Positions 1 through 8,110 are shown, counted from the stretch's first letter. The stretch is DNA of 29,877 nucleotides from Acidithiobacillus sulfuriphilus (GCF_003721225.1 NZ_RIZI01000167.1:1-29877); one strand, 5' to 3'. Numbers and translations are program-made. The notes: a model not told the origin generated them from the letters alone.

Positions 1-112
1 ATGTTTCATCTCGATAATCCACTTTCCGCCCCCACCCTACGCCTGACTCCATTTCAGAGAGGCGACAACTACCCTGACACCGGGGGGAGGCCTGGGCGTC
101 CCAGAAGTCCTT

Positions 113-681
113 TCAGCCCGAAGACGGGATGGAGACGGGTCGGACTTCCGGGGGCAAGAGCGAAACAATGACACCCATGCCTCCGTAACCGACCCCGATG
201 CGCCCTTGTACAAGAAAAGCGCTGGAGAGGTGTCTCGTCTGGCCTATCTTGGGCATGTGCTCATGGACAACCGCCATGGGCTGATTGCCGAGGAAATGGT
301 GACCACGGCCGATGGTACTGCGGAGTTGGATGCCGCCGTCCTGATGCTAGACGACCTGGGAGGTACGCAACGGATCACCCTGGGCACCGACAAAGGCTAT
401 GATCGCCGCGAGTTCGTCCAGGCGCTGCGGGACAAGAACGTGACCCTCATGTGGCCAGGAAGCGGAAGGGCTCTGCCATCGATGGTCGCACGACCCTCCA
501 TGGGGGCTATGCCATGAGCATCCACGTTCGCCGTCGCATCGAGTCGATCTTTGGCTGGATGAAGGCCATCGGTGGCATGGGGAAAACCCGTTTCCGTGGC
601 TTGGGGCGAGTCGATCTCCACTTTTCCATCGCTGCCACGGCCTACGATATCCTGCATATCGCCCGATTGGGTGTGGTCTGA
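113..681 (+). pseudogene. IS5-type DDE transposase relic, frameshifted
   Basis: This is the C-terminal half of an IS5-type DDE transposase in two frames. The first frame runs from about 113 to about 443, with no start codon visible. It includes the segments DPDAPLYKKSAGE, LAYLGHVLMDNRHGLI and TLGTDKGYD, which holds the second catalytic Asp. The protein then continues one frame over as PHVARKRKGSAIDGRTT and RRIESIFGWMK, which holds the catalytic Glu, up to the stop at 681. The switch lies in a C run near 443, where losing one C would explain it (expected VTPHVA). The N-terminal DDE part is missing or lies outside the window. The family call comes from these motifs; the exact IS name is not known. 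It should be inactive. Confidence 0.8.
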
Positions 682-810
682 TGGCGGAAGTTATGTCCAG
701 GATGCAGAAAACCGCAGAAAAAAACGTCAAGAACCACGAACATGGGCACAGAACGATCGTAAAAACGCTATTTTTTGAGATTTTCGGTCACGACCGCCAG
801 TTTTGATGAT

Positions 811-832
811 GGTTTTTCAGCAACCTCCTAAT
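811..832 (+). repeat. Possible right terminal inverted repeat of the IS5-type relic
   Basis: About 130 bp after the transposase stop the sequence reads GGTTTTTCAGCAACCTCCTA. This resembles IS5-family ends, whose inward-reading form contains a GGTTGCTGAAAAAC-like core. No matching left end is visible in the window, so this is inferred from position and resemblance only. Confidence 0.35.
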
Positions 833-908
833 GGCTTTTCTTTTGGGCTTTGGTTTTGGTAAAGCTAAGTAACAGCGTTGCCTTGGCAGGGCCTGTACTT
901 TGAGTTCC

Positions 909-1517
909 TTACCGACCGTTAGTTTCAGGCAATGAACTTGTTTTGGACGCACCTCCATTCGTTATTCCATTCTCCGTTTCCATCGGCTTCATATAGCCGG
1001 ATCTTGCGTCATGCATTACTCCGCCAGCAGTTGTGTAATTACCAAAATCAGTTCTTGTCGATGCGTATTCTTCCAGTACGTTGTTGGCTTTTAATGCCGC
1101 CGACAAAATGGTAGCCAAGCCATTACTCCAGCCGCCGCTGTTATGACTTAAATACTTTTTCAGCTCTCCAGGATATACTGGGGCAGCGAGAAATTGATCA
1201 CTTTTTATCACATTGCAAGCGCCTGAGCAGGACAACAGACGTGCGCCGTTCCGGCTAAGCGCATAGTATGTTCCATTATTTTTTCCGATAAAAATGTAAA
1301 ATTTTACCTCATTATCGTTATCCTGATAACCGTAATATACAATCCCGTCTTTATCGATTAGCATGTGGCTATAAATATGTTTATTGTCCCCATATTGCGC
1401 TCCATTGTAATTCGATTGGCCAGCATTCGCTGGCGACTTGCTTCTGAATTCAGCATGCTTACTACAAGCCGCTATTAACAGAAAGACAGCCACGATAAGC
1501 ATATATTTCTTCACCAA
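909..1517 (-). CDS. Putative lipoprotein of unknown function
   Basis: The 202-residue product begins with a basic N-terminus, a hydrophobic stretch and a lipobox LIAAC with Cys at about residue 18. It is therefore probably exported and lipidated at the inner or outer membrane. The mature part has no domain I recognise. It is rich in Asn, Gly, Ser and Tyr, with two Cys close together (LLSCSGACNV) that could form a disulfide. The listed start is TTG directly followed by GTG; the GTG at 1514 is an equally good start. No strong ribosome binding site is visible. The gene looks more AT-rich than its neighbours and sits next to an IS relic, which suggests acquired DNA. Confidence 0.6.
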   Translation of the reverse strand: MVKKYMLIVAVFLLIAACSKHAEFRSKSPANAGQSNYNGAQYGDNKHIYSHMLIDKDGIVYYGYQDNDNEVKFYIFIGKNNGTYYALSRNGARLLSCSGACNVIKSDQFLAAPVYPGELKKYLSHNSGGWSNGLATILSAALKANNVLEEYASTRTDFGNYTTAGGVMHDARSGYMKPMETENGITNGGASKTSSLPETNGR

Positions 1518-2054
1518 ATCACTACCATTTGCATTGGTCTTGTCCTCCAGTGTCCGGAATTACGATGTTATGGGAGACCCAGGCACGTCGTCTTGCGCTT
1601 TCGTTTCTGCCGTGCCCCCCTTTTCCTCCAAGAGGCGGGCGGTATTCTTCGCCGAGTTGCTGAAAACAAAGCGCCCGGCGAGGATGCAGCCCTTCATTCC
1701 CGGATCACAAGGCCGATCCAAGACGCGCTGACAGCGCCCAACCATCTCGTAAGGACAACCCCACCCACTCATATCACACCCCCCGAATACCGGCCGCCAG
1801 CCCTACAGTCGCCCTCCCCCGCGATGGCAGCGCCAGCCGTACCATTGAGAATCGCTGCGCGTTCTACAGAAAGGAATGCAGGAAATTATGTTCCGCAAAT
1901 GGGCGCTTGGCAATCCGCCATGCCCGCCATTCCAAATAGATATTCACTGGCATCGCGCCATGGCCCGGGCCGGCGCACAGAGGAGGAAAATGCGGAAGGC
2001 CGGCCGGTCCGGGAGATGGCCAATGCTTTCCCGGAGAAACAGTTTCCATTTTTC
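1518..2054. other. Intergenic stretch with no supported gene
   Basis: Open frames exist here on both strands but have low-complexity, proline-rich translations with no recognisable domain and no ribosome binding site. I see no RNA gene or IS end. The right end merges into the nor control region. Confidence 0.5.
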
Positions 2055-2068
2055 TTGATCTGGATCAA
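2055..2068 (+). promoter_or_regulatory. FNR/NNR/DNR-type operator upstream of the nor operon
   Basis: The sequence TTGAT-CTGG-ATCAA is a perfect match to the FNR/CRP-family consensus TTGAT-N4-ATCAA used by FNR, ANR, NNR and DNR regulators. Its centre is about 43 bp before the likely start point of the promoter candidate at 2094-2099, which is the class II activator position. A second palindrome, GTTGATCAAC, follows at 2084-2093. The match is directly visible; the regulator is inferred from the nor genes downstream. Confidence 0.75.
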
Positions 2069-2093
2069 TGATTACCAGAGCGTGTTGATCAAC

Positions 2094-2099
2094 TATAGC
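2094..2099 (+). promoter_or_regulatory. Candidate -10 element of the nor promoter
   Basis: TATAGC lies 26 bp after the FNR-type box and would start transcription near 2105. No good -35 hexamer is present, as expected if an FNR-family activator replaces it. This is inferred from spacing. Confidence 0.4.
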
Positions 2100-2143
2100 C
2101 GGCAGCCGTTTCCATCATGACCTATTGCCAAAGGATAAATATC

Positions 2144-2245
2144 ATGACCACCGCCATCATCGGCGCCCTTGATGCCTTGTATGGGGGCGAGGCCATAGAG
2201 TCCATCAACAATCGCGACCCGCCGGATGTGCGAGACACGGAGTGA
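2144..2245 (+). CDS. Possible small leader ORF (33 codons) in the nor 5' UTR
   Basis: An ATG lies 7-10 nt after an AAAGGAT ribosome-binding-like sequence and opens a 33-codon frame ending in TGA. The product begins MTTAIIGALDALYGGEA and matches no family I know. It lies between the predicted nor transcription start and norC, 122 nt upstream of norC. It could be a leader peptide, a small Nor accessory protein or chance. The ribosome binding site is the main support. Confidence 0.35.
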   Translation: MTTAIIGALDALYGGEAIESINNRDPPDVRDTE

Positions 2246-2367
2246 AGAACATGTATATGGGAATATGTGCGCATGGGGCATCTGCGCTTCCCGGTAGGCA
2301 GCCGATAAATCCGGCGGCCGGTTCTGTTATCACAACCATATAAAGGCGGAGCATACAGGAGGTAACA

Positions 2368-2793
2368 ATGCAAACAATATTCACCAAGGCCATGGCGCGT
2401 AACGTCTTTCTCGGGGGGGCCGGTTTTTTTCTCATCGCCTATCTCGCCCTCAGCTATGATACTTGGCAGCAAATTCCCAAACGGGATCACGCCAATCTTA
2501 TTACTCCGGCCGTAGCCGAGGGCAAATATCTGGTTGATACCAACGACTGCATGGGTTGCCACACGATTAATGGAGAGGGAGCGTATTATGCGCCGGAACT
2601 GGACGTGTCCTATAAGACCTACGGGCCGGCCTTCATTCGTGCGTGGATGATGTCCCAGCCAACCGGTGCGCCAGGACGTAGACAGATGCCGAATTTCCAT
2701 TTCACCCAAGACCAGCTAACCGATGTTATCGCGTATCTGCAATGGGTAGGGAACATAAACACCAATGGCTGGCCGCCCAACAAACAAGGCTAA
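2368..2793 (+). CDS. norC: Nitric oxide reductase subunit C (cytochrome c)
   Basis: NorC is the membrane-anchored c-type cytochrome that passes electrons to NorB for reducing 2 NO to N2O. The 141-residue protein has one N-terminal membrane helix (about residues 11-30) that anchors a periplasmic haem domain. The haem c motif CMGCH spans residues 61-65, within the NorC-typical context CMGCHTINGEGAYYAPEL. The likely sixth ligand is Met107 in RQMPNF. The length is normal for NorC. An AGGAGGT ribosome binding site sits just before the ATG. norB follows after 43 nt. Confidence 0.95.
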   Translation: MQTIFTKAMARNVFLGGAGFFLIAYLALSYDTWQQIPKRDHANLITPAVAEGKYLVDTNDCMGCHTINGEGAYYAPELDVSYKTYGPAFIRAWMMSQPTGAPGRRQMPNFHFTQDQLTDVIAYLQWVGNINTNGWPPNKQG

Positions 2794-2836
2794 CGGCTTA
2801 CGGACTAATCTATCACTGAACATTGAGGAGCGCGTG

Positions 2837-4240
2837 ATGCAATTCAAATCACAAGCGGTGGCTAAGCCTTATTTTATAGCGGCCTTGGGCCTTTTCATCG
2901 GCCAGATCATTCTTGGTCTCCTGGCTGGTTTCGAGTACATAAACGGGACTGCCTTATTTCCCTATCTCCATTTCAACATGGCACGCATGAGCCATACGAA
3001 CCTGTTGGTTGTCTGGCTGCTCATGTCCTTCATGGGAGCGGCCTATTTCGTCGTTCCGGACGAAGCCCAGACCGAACTGTATAGCCCGAAACTGGCCTTG
3101 GCCACCTTCTGGATCTTTTTGATCGCCGGAGCGCTCACTATATTGGGTTATCTCACCATGAGCTACTCTCATCTGGCGGCAGCAACCTATAATGCGCTGT
3201 GGCCGACCATGGGTCGCGGCTATCTGGAACAACCTTTGCCGACCAAGATCGGTATTGTGCTGGTGATGCTGGCTTTCTTGTTCAACCTCACCATGACGAT
3301 CATTCGGGGCAGAAAAACGACAATCGGAGTACTGTTGGTGGCTTCCATGTGGGGAGTCGCGTTATTGTACTTGCCCGCTTTCTACTTTCCGGTAGACACG
3401 GTCAAGGACAGTTACAGTTGGTGGTGGATCGTGCATGGCTGGGTTGAAGGAGATTGGGAACTCGTGCCGGCCAGTCTGGTGGGCTATATCATGCTTAAAA
3501 CTACTGGCGTGGACCGCGAGGTGGTGGATAAATGGATTTACATCATCGGCGCCATGGCGTTCATGTCTGGTTTCCTTGGCATCGGTCATCATTATTATTA
3601 TATTGGCGCGCCCGCCTATTGGCTCTGGATAGGATCGATATTCTCTGCGTTGGAACCCGTTCCCTTCCTGCTGCTGATCGTGTTTGCCTTCACAACCATT
3701 CGGAATCGCCGCCGGGACCACCCTAATAAAGCGGCGCTGTTGTGGGTTCAGGGAGAGACCATCATGGCCTTTCTTGGCGCTGGAGTTTTGGGCTTTATCA
3801 TTACCCTGGCGCCGGTACAATACTACGCGCATGGTACCAATCTCACCGCTGCACACGGGCACCTGGCCTTTTTTGGGGCCTACGTCATGATATCCTTGGC
3901 AACGATTTCCTACGCGATGCCCATTCTGCGGGGGCGTGAGGCCAATAGTATCGCCGCCCAGCGCTGGGAGATGACGGGATTTTGGGTCATGTGCGTCAGC
4001 ATGCTGGTGATCGCTTCCGCGTTGGCAGCAGCAGGCCTGGTGACGATTTTCCTGCAGCGTTATACGGCCAACCCATTGCCTTTCATGGAGGTGCAGCAAA
4101 AAGAGGCCGTATTCTTTTGGATACGCGAAATAGCCGGCCTGGGATTTTTTACCGGACTGTTGATTTATCTACGCAGTTTCTTTGTGAAGGGTGGCTACAA
4201 CTATGCTGCCTATGCGCAGCAGGCCATGTCAACCCGCTGA
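2837..4240 (+). CDS. norB: Nitric oxide reductase subunit B (catalytic)
   Basis: NorB is the haem-copper-oxidase-family catalytic subunit, a polytopic inner membrane protein with haem b and a haem b3/FeB site where NO is reduced. I place the start at 2837 (MQFKSQAVAKPYF) because GAGGAG lies 6 nt upstream and this matches the usual NorB N-terminus; an in-frame start at 2765 would overlap norC. The product is 467 residues, normal length. Visible ligands are His53 (haem b), His200 and Glu204 (FeB, in VHGWVEGDWE), the conserved Glu208, His251-His252 (FeB), His340 (haem b3) and His342 (haem b). With a dedicated NorC beside it, this is the cytochrome c-dependent cNOR type rather than quinol-dependent qNOR. 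Confidence 0.96.
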   Translation: MQFKSQAVAKPYFIAALGLFIGQIILGLLAGFEYINGTALFPYLHFNMARMSHTNLLVVWLLMSFMGAAYFVVPDEAQTELYSPKLALATFWIFLIAGALTILGYLTMSYSHLAAATYNALWPTMGRGYLEQPLPTKIGIVLVMLAFLFNLTMTIIRGRKTTIGVLLVASMWGVALLYLPAFYFPVDTVKDSYSWWWIVHGWVEGDWELVPASLVGYIMLKTTGVDREVVDKWIYIIGAMAFMSGFLGIGHHYYYIGAPAYWLWIGSIFSALEPVPFLLLIVFAFTTIRNRRRDHPNKAALLWVQGETIMAFLGAGVLGFIITLAPVQYYAHGTNLTAAHGHLAFFGAYVMISLATISYAMPILRGREANSIAAQRWEMTGFWVMCVSMLVIASALAAAGLVTIFLQRYTANPLPFMEVQQKEAVFFWIREIAGLGFFTGLLIYLRSFFVKGGYNYAAYAQQAMSTR

Positions 4241-4248
4241 GCATCCAT

Positions 4249-4269
4249 GGGCGGGGCCATGCCCCGCCC
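4249..4269 (+). other. Perfect 9-bp GC-rich hairpin between norB and norE
   Basis: GGGCGGGGC-CAT-GCCCCGCCC forms a 9-bp GC-only stem with a 3-nt loop, starting 9 nt after the norB stop and ending 2 nt before the norE ribosome binding site. There is no T run, so it is not a classical terminator. It is placed to stabilise the norCB transcript end or to lower norE translation. Confidence 0.7.
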
Positions 4270-4283
4270 GCAAGGAGTGTCTT

Positions 4284-4880
4284 GTGCTTTCATCCGAAGA
4301 TATGCCTCGGCAGGTTAAAAGCCGCCATGCGGCACTGCCCGGCGATTTTGCCATTTGGATATTCATATTTGCCGAACTGGCGATGTTCGGTGTTTTTTTT
4401 ATGGTTTTTGCCATCACCCGCACTCTGGACTACAGAGTCTTCGAGGCTTCGCAACGGACCCTGGACCGCTCGCTGGGCGCCATAGATACCGCTGTATTGA
4501 TCACCGGCAGCTATGCCGTTGTCCGAGCGGTGTACGCCATTCGGAGGGGCGTTGCACGGGCCTGTACACGCTGGTTGGCAGTGGCGATCGGCTTGGGAGG
4601 GACTTTCCTTTTTCTCAAAATGTATGAGTTCCACCAAGACGCCCTCCAGGGTATTACGTTGAGCACGAATACCTTCTATATGTTTTATTTATCGTTAATG
4701 TTTTTGCACTTCATGCACGTCCTGATGGCCATGATCATCCTGGGAGTGGTGGCCTGGAAGGCGCATGCCGGATATTACAGTGCCATCGATCATGCCGGGG
4801 TGGAGACTGCGGCATCCTTCTGGCACATGGTCGATCTGATTTGGATTATTCTCTTCATTCTGGTTTATGTTCTTCACTGA
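4284..4880 (+). CDS. norE: NorE-like protein (cytochrome c oxidase subunit III family)
   Basis: This protein is related to cytochrome oxidase subunit III and is typical of nor operons, where NorE supports full NO reductase activity by an uncertain role. The chosen GTG at 4284 has AAGGAG 6 nt upstream and gives 198 residues; an ATG at 4302 is possible. Several hydrophobic segments are visible: FAIWIFIFAELAMFGVFF, TAVLITGSYAVV, WLAVAIGLGGTFLFLKMY, FYMFYLSLMFLHFMHVLM and FWHMVDLIWIILFILVYVL. The motifs HFMHVLM and FWHMVDLIWI are typical of the subunit III family. It lies directly after norB in the same direction. Confidence 0.88.
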   Translation: MLSSEDMPRQVKSRHAALPGDFAIWIFIFAELAMFGVFFMVFAITRTLDYRVFEASQRTLDRSLGAIDTAVLITGSYAVVRAVYAIRRGVARACTRWLAVAIGLGGTFLFLKMYEFHQDALQGITLSTNTFYMFYLSLMFLHFMHVLMAMIILGVVAWKAHAGYYSAIDHAGVETAASFWHMVDLIWIILFILVYVLH

Positions 4881-4932
4881 ATAATATTTCTAAATACCGA
4901 ACTGCCGTTGTTAAGGCAGGAGCAGGCGATCA

Positions 4933-4998
4933 ATGAGAGAATCAAACGAAACCAGCGACATCCCGCCAAGGCCGGTTCCTGGCCGGACCATGAGGTAA
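4933..4998 (+). CDS. Possible 21-codon ORF between norE and norF
   Basis: An ATG with AGGAGC about 9 nt upstream opens a 21-codon frame that ends 3 nt before the norF start. The product, MRESNETSDIPPRPVPGR plus a short tail, is hydrophilic and unknown. It could couple translation into norF, or be chance in the 121-nt gap. Confidence 0.2.
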   Translation: MRESNETSDIPPRPVPGRTMR

Positions 4999-5001
4999 TT
5001 C

Positions 5002-5289
5002 ATGATCAACATCCAGCGCCACGAAATTCGAACCGCAACTTTCGTCTGGCTATTGCTTTTAGCCTTTACGCTCGCCACATATTTAATTGCCACCTACGTC
5101 CCATTTGGGCCGGCAATTGTGGGCATTGTGCTTGGCGTTACTTTTTTTAAGGGCCGCTTGGTGATATGCCATTTCATGGGGGTGAGATATTGCCGCCCGG
5201 TATGGCGGGTGATCATGATGGCTTACCTGCTGGTGGTAGGGAGCGTTATCACTTTGGCCTACCTGGCGGCGCCGGTGATCAACCACTGA
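5002..5289 (+). CDS. norF: NorF-like small membrane protein (cytochrome oxidase subunit IV type)
   Basis: The 95-residue protein has three hydrophobic segments, at about residues 12-31, 34-49 and 68-90. This matches NorF and prokaryotic cytochrome c oxidase subunit IV-like proteins, which accompany NorE in nor operons. The ATG at 5002 follows a GAGGT ribosome binding site 6 nt upstream. A TGA at 5287 is followed 14 nt later by norQ. The internal stretch FFKGRLVICHFMGVR and the following tryptophan-containing helix are typical of this small family. The family assignment rests on topology, size and context more than on strict motifs. Confidence 0.8.
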   Translation: MINIQRHEIRTATFVWLLLLAFTLATYLIATYVPFGPAIVGIVLGVTFFKGRLVICHFMGVRYCRPVWRVIMMAYLLVVGSVITLAYLAAPVINH

Positions 5290-5303
5290 ATTTGGAGAAT
5301 TTG

Positions 5304-6122
5304 ATGACGAACACGGCAAAAGATCTGCGCGGCACGACTTTTACAACACCCACCTACCATGCGGGCGGCCAGGAGGTGGCGCTCTTTGAACAAGCCTGGC
5401 GCAATCAACTTCCGGTCCTTATCAAGGGGCCGACCGGCTGCGGCAAAACGCGCTTCGTCCGCCATATGGCAGCGCGCTTGGGCCGGGAACTTTATACGGT
5501 ATCCTGTCATGACGATCTCTCCGCATCTGATCTCATCGGCCGGCATCTCATTGGAAATGGCGGAACTTACTGGATGGATGGCCCGCTCACGCGGGCAGTG
5601 CGCGAAGGAAGCATCTGTTATCTGGATGAGGTGGTTGAGGCACGCAAGGATACTACGGTAGTGCTGCATGCGCTGTCCGATGACCGCCGTATTCTGCCCA
5701 TCGATCGCACCGGCGAGATCCTTCAAGCGCCGCCTGAGTTTATGCTGGTGATCTCTTACAACCCTGGATATCAAAACGTGTTCAAGGGGCTGAAACCGAG
5801 TACTCGACAGCGATTCGTGGCCTTGCGCTTCGATCCGCCGGAGGCTGAACGGGAGGAGGCGATCATTTGCGCGGAAACCGGCATTGCGGCGGACAGTGCA
5901 AAACGTCTCGTCACCCTCGCTAACGCTCTACGCAGTGTTGTTGGGCAGGATCTCGAGGAAGGACCGGGGACGCGCCTTCTGATCAGTGCGGCTCGGCTCA
6001 TGGTCAGCGGGGTGGCGCCGAAGATGGCCTGCCGGGCGGCCATTGCCGAGAGTCTCAGCGATGAAATCGAGGTTACGACGGGCCTGATGGAAGTGGTATC
6101 GGCCGTATTCGCGGATCAATGA
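5304..6122 (+). CDS. norQ: NorQ, MoxR-family AAA+ ATPase
   Basis: NorQ belongs to the CbbQ/NirQ/NorQ group of MoxR AAA+ ATPases. It forms hexameric rings that work with a VWA partner (NorD) to activate NorCB, probably by inserting FeB. The start at 5304 (MTNTAKDLRG) has GGAGA 6 nt upstream and gives 272 residues, the normal size. The Walker A motif GPTGCGKT is at residues 42-49 and the Walker B YLDE at 106-109. The segment SYNPGYQNVFKGLKPSTRQR is the family's sensor and arginine-finger region. It lies 14 nt after norF and 6 nt before norD. Confidence 0.94.
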   Translation: MTNTAKDLRGTTFTTPTYHAGGQEVALFEQAWRNQLPVLIKGPTGCGKTRFVRHMAARLGRELYTVSCHDDLSASDLIGRHLIGNGGTYWMDGPLTRAVREGSICYLDEVVEARKDTTVVLHALSDDRRILPIDRTGEILQAPPEFMLVISYNPGYQNVFKGLKPSTRQRFVALRFDPPEAEREEAIICAETGIAADSAKRLVTLANALRSVVGQDLEEGPGTRLLISAARLMVSGVAPKMACRAAIAESLSDEIEVTTGLMEVVSAVFADQ

Positions 6123-6128
6123 ACAGCA

Positions 6129-7952
6129 ATGGAAGAAGCCGTTGGTAAGCTTTGGCATAGGGCAATCACCAAGATCGCCACGCGCCGCCATCCTAAAGAA
6201 GCCGCCTCCCTGCACGTGATGGCCAGGTCATTAGGTCTATTGTACCGTGCATGCGGCGGCGAATGGGGCCAGGAACTGATATCTACCACTGCGACGCGCC
6301 ACAATGCCCGGCGCAACTGGCTGGCATGGCTGGCGGGGATTGGTACGCACGCGGAACTGGCTTGGTGCGATACCGAAGCGTTGCGGCTGCCGGAAGTGAT
6401 CGATCTATTTCCTGATGCTGGTTTGAATCGGGATCTCTATCGCTGGCTAACCGCGTTGGCCGCACAAACGTCCGATGGGAGCGACTGGTTCATCGCCCAG
6501 CAGAAGGCAAGCCAGCATCTGCTTGCCCGCTTTCCCGGTTTGGCTGCGACTTATGGGCGTTTGCTGCCCGCGGTGCTGGAATTAAGGCCGAATCCCCATG
6601 CGTTGCCGGATGATGAAGCCGCCGCCGAAGTCGCAATCCGCAAAGCGCTCAAGGAGCCGGGCAATGTTATATCACTCCCCCATGCCCGTCGCCCATGGGC
6701 GCCCATCGTCCTCTGGTTACACCCATGGCCACCCCGCGCAAGATCCAGCTTTTCTGCTCATGACTCCCCTGCGAACGCAAGAGGCAAACGGCCGACGGAA
6801 GATCCCAACACACGCCGGCATTATCGTGTGGAACATGTGGCAGCGCCGACCCCGCGAGCCGCACCGTTGGTGCAACGCCCGGAGACCATGTTGGTTGCCA
6901 GTGAGTTTGAGTCGCGCAACTGTCCGGAAATCGATGCCGATAGTCTTCCCTTTGATCACCAAGCACCAACTCTGGACCAATTGAGCTTGGCCCGGGATCA
7001 GACCCCGATGGCGGCGGGGCTGAATCTGAAGCTAGATTTGCAAATAGGCGACGACCAATCGCCGGCCCGCTCCGAATTGCGCTTGCCTGAATGGAATTGG
7101 CGTGCAGGGGAATATCGGCCAGACTGGTGCGCCCTATCCTTGTTAAAGGATCCTCCTCAGGCTGGCTCCGGCACCTTACCCGAACACCTCCGTGCCGATG
7201 CGCGGCGATTGCGGGCGCAGTTCCAAGCTTTGGCACCCAGCCGGATTTGGCTACGGGGCCAACCCGATGGCACTGAAATCGACCTAGATGCCTGGCTGCG
7301 ACAACGTACAGAGCCTCACGCCGCACCCGGCCCGGCACGGATATATCGCGATGCCCGCACCAGAACACGCGATCTGGCCTGCCTGGTTCTGGCCGACCTG
7401 TCGCTGTCGACGGAAGCAGCCATCCATGCCGATTGCCGTATCATCGACATTATTCGTGATAGCCTTTACCTGTTGGGCGAGGCCTTCGATGCTGGTGGTG
7501 ATCGTTTCGCTTTGGCAGGTTTCAATTCGCAGGGGCGCGCCGTACAATTCATCGTATTCAAAAATTTTGCGGCACATTACGGTAATCAGGCACGGGCGCG
7601 CCTAGCAGCGGCTGCGCCCCATGGGTATACGCGTATGGGAGCCGCGATCCGGCAAGCGTCTGGGTTGCTTGCGAAAGAAACCGCCCGTACGCGGCTGTTG
7701 CTCTTGATTACCGATGGCAAGCCCAATGATCAGGACGTTTACGAAGGGCGTTACGGTATTGAGGACACCCGCGCTGCCTTGCGCGAAACGCGCCAGGCCG
7801 GCCTGAATCCATTCTGCATCACCGTTGACCAGCGATCGGCGGACTATCTTCCGTATTTGTTCGGGCGGCAAGGCTATTTATTGGTTCGCCGTTTGGTCGA
7901 GATGCCCCGGCGGCTACCGCAACTGGTCCTGCAGTTGATGAAAGACCGTTGA
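6129..7952 (+). CDS. norD: NorD, VWA-domain activation protein
   Basis: NorD is the von Willebrand factor A partner of NorQ and is needed for active NO reductase. The 607-residue cytoplasmic protein has a divergent N-terminal region and a C-terminal VWA domain from about residue 415. The metal-ion-dependent adhesion site is intact: DLSLS (D423, S425, S427), a Thr-bearing loop near GYTRMG, and ITDGKPND (D529). The middle part (about 190-330) is variable and low in structure. It is the last gene of the operon. No T-run terminator follows; the next transcript leader begins about 60 nt later. Confidence 0.92.
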   Translation: MEEAVGKLWHRAITKIATRRHPKEAASLHVMARSLGLLYRACGGEWGQELISTTATRHNARRNWLAWLAGIGTHAELAWCDTEALRLPEVIDLFPDAGLNRDLYRWLTALAAQTSDGSDWFIAQQKASQHLLARFPGLAATYGRLLPAVLELRPNPHALPDDEAAAEVAIRKALKEPGNVISLPHARRPWAPIVLWLHPWPPRARSSFSAHDSPANARGKRPTEDPNTRRHYRVEHVAAPTPRAAPLVQRPETMLVASEFESRNCPEIDADSLPFDHQAPTLDQLSLARDQTPMAAGLNLKLDLQIGDDQSPARSELRLPEWNWRAGEYRPDWCALSLLKDPPQAGSGTLPEHLRADARRLRAQFQALAPSRIWLRGQPDGTEIDLDAWLRQRTEPHAAPGPARIYRDARTRTRDLACLVLADLSLSTEAAIHADCRIIDIIRDSLYLLGEAFDAGGDRFALAGFNSQGRAVQFIVFKNFAAHYGNQARARLAAAAPHGYTRMGAAIRQASGLLAKETARTRLLLLITDGKPNDQDVYEGRYGIEDTRAALRETRQAGLNPFCITVDQRSADYLPYLFGRQGYLLVRRLVEMPRRLPQLVLQLMKDR

Positions 7953-8007
7953 ATCTGAAAGCACAAGAAAAGTTGGATTTGGAATGCTCGCATGCTTTAC
8001 GGCCTTT

Positions 8008-8110
8008 TGCTTGGCTGGCCGGTCCTCCCGGGTGAGACTCGAGCAACCTGCCAGTGGGGCGCCCCGGTGCTTGCCAACAGCAGGAATGCACCAAGCCGCT
8101 TTGGTGCAGC
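8008..8110 (+). ncRNA. Candidate SAM-family (SAM-I/SAM-IV-like) riboswitch
   Basis: The leader of the TRIC gene folds as a closed multi-stem structure. TTGGC (8011-8015) pairs with GCCAA (8073-8077). CGGGT-GAG-ACTCG forms a hairpin at 8029-8041. It is followed by GCAACC (8043-8048) and by a GTGGGGCGCCCCGGTGC block (8055-8070). GCAACC plus a GGTGC element recall SAM-I, and the GTGGGG-YG-CCCCGG block recalls SAM-IV and SAM-I/IV variants. After it, TGCACCAA/TTGGTGCA (8087-8108) makes a perfect 8-bp hairpin whose 5' arm could instead pair with GGTGC (8066-8070), a switch-like arrangement. The class call is from memory of consensus shapes. Confidence 0.45.

Noticed and set aside
1593..2120. 175-codon plus-strand frame upstream of nor
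   Set aside because: Low-complexity, Pro/Ala/Arg-rich translation, no ribosome binding site, no domain, and it runs through the FNR box and promoter.
8008..8110. Glycine (gcvT) or cobalamin riboswitch before the TRIC gene
   Set aside because: Neither the glycine core (GGCGCCGAAGG-type) nor the cobalamin B12 box (GCCACTG) is present. SAM-family features fit better.
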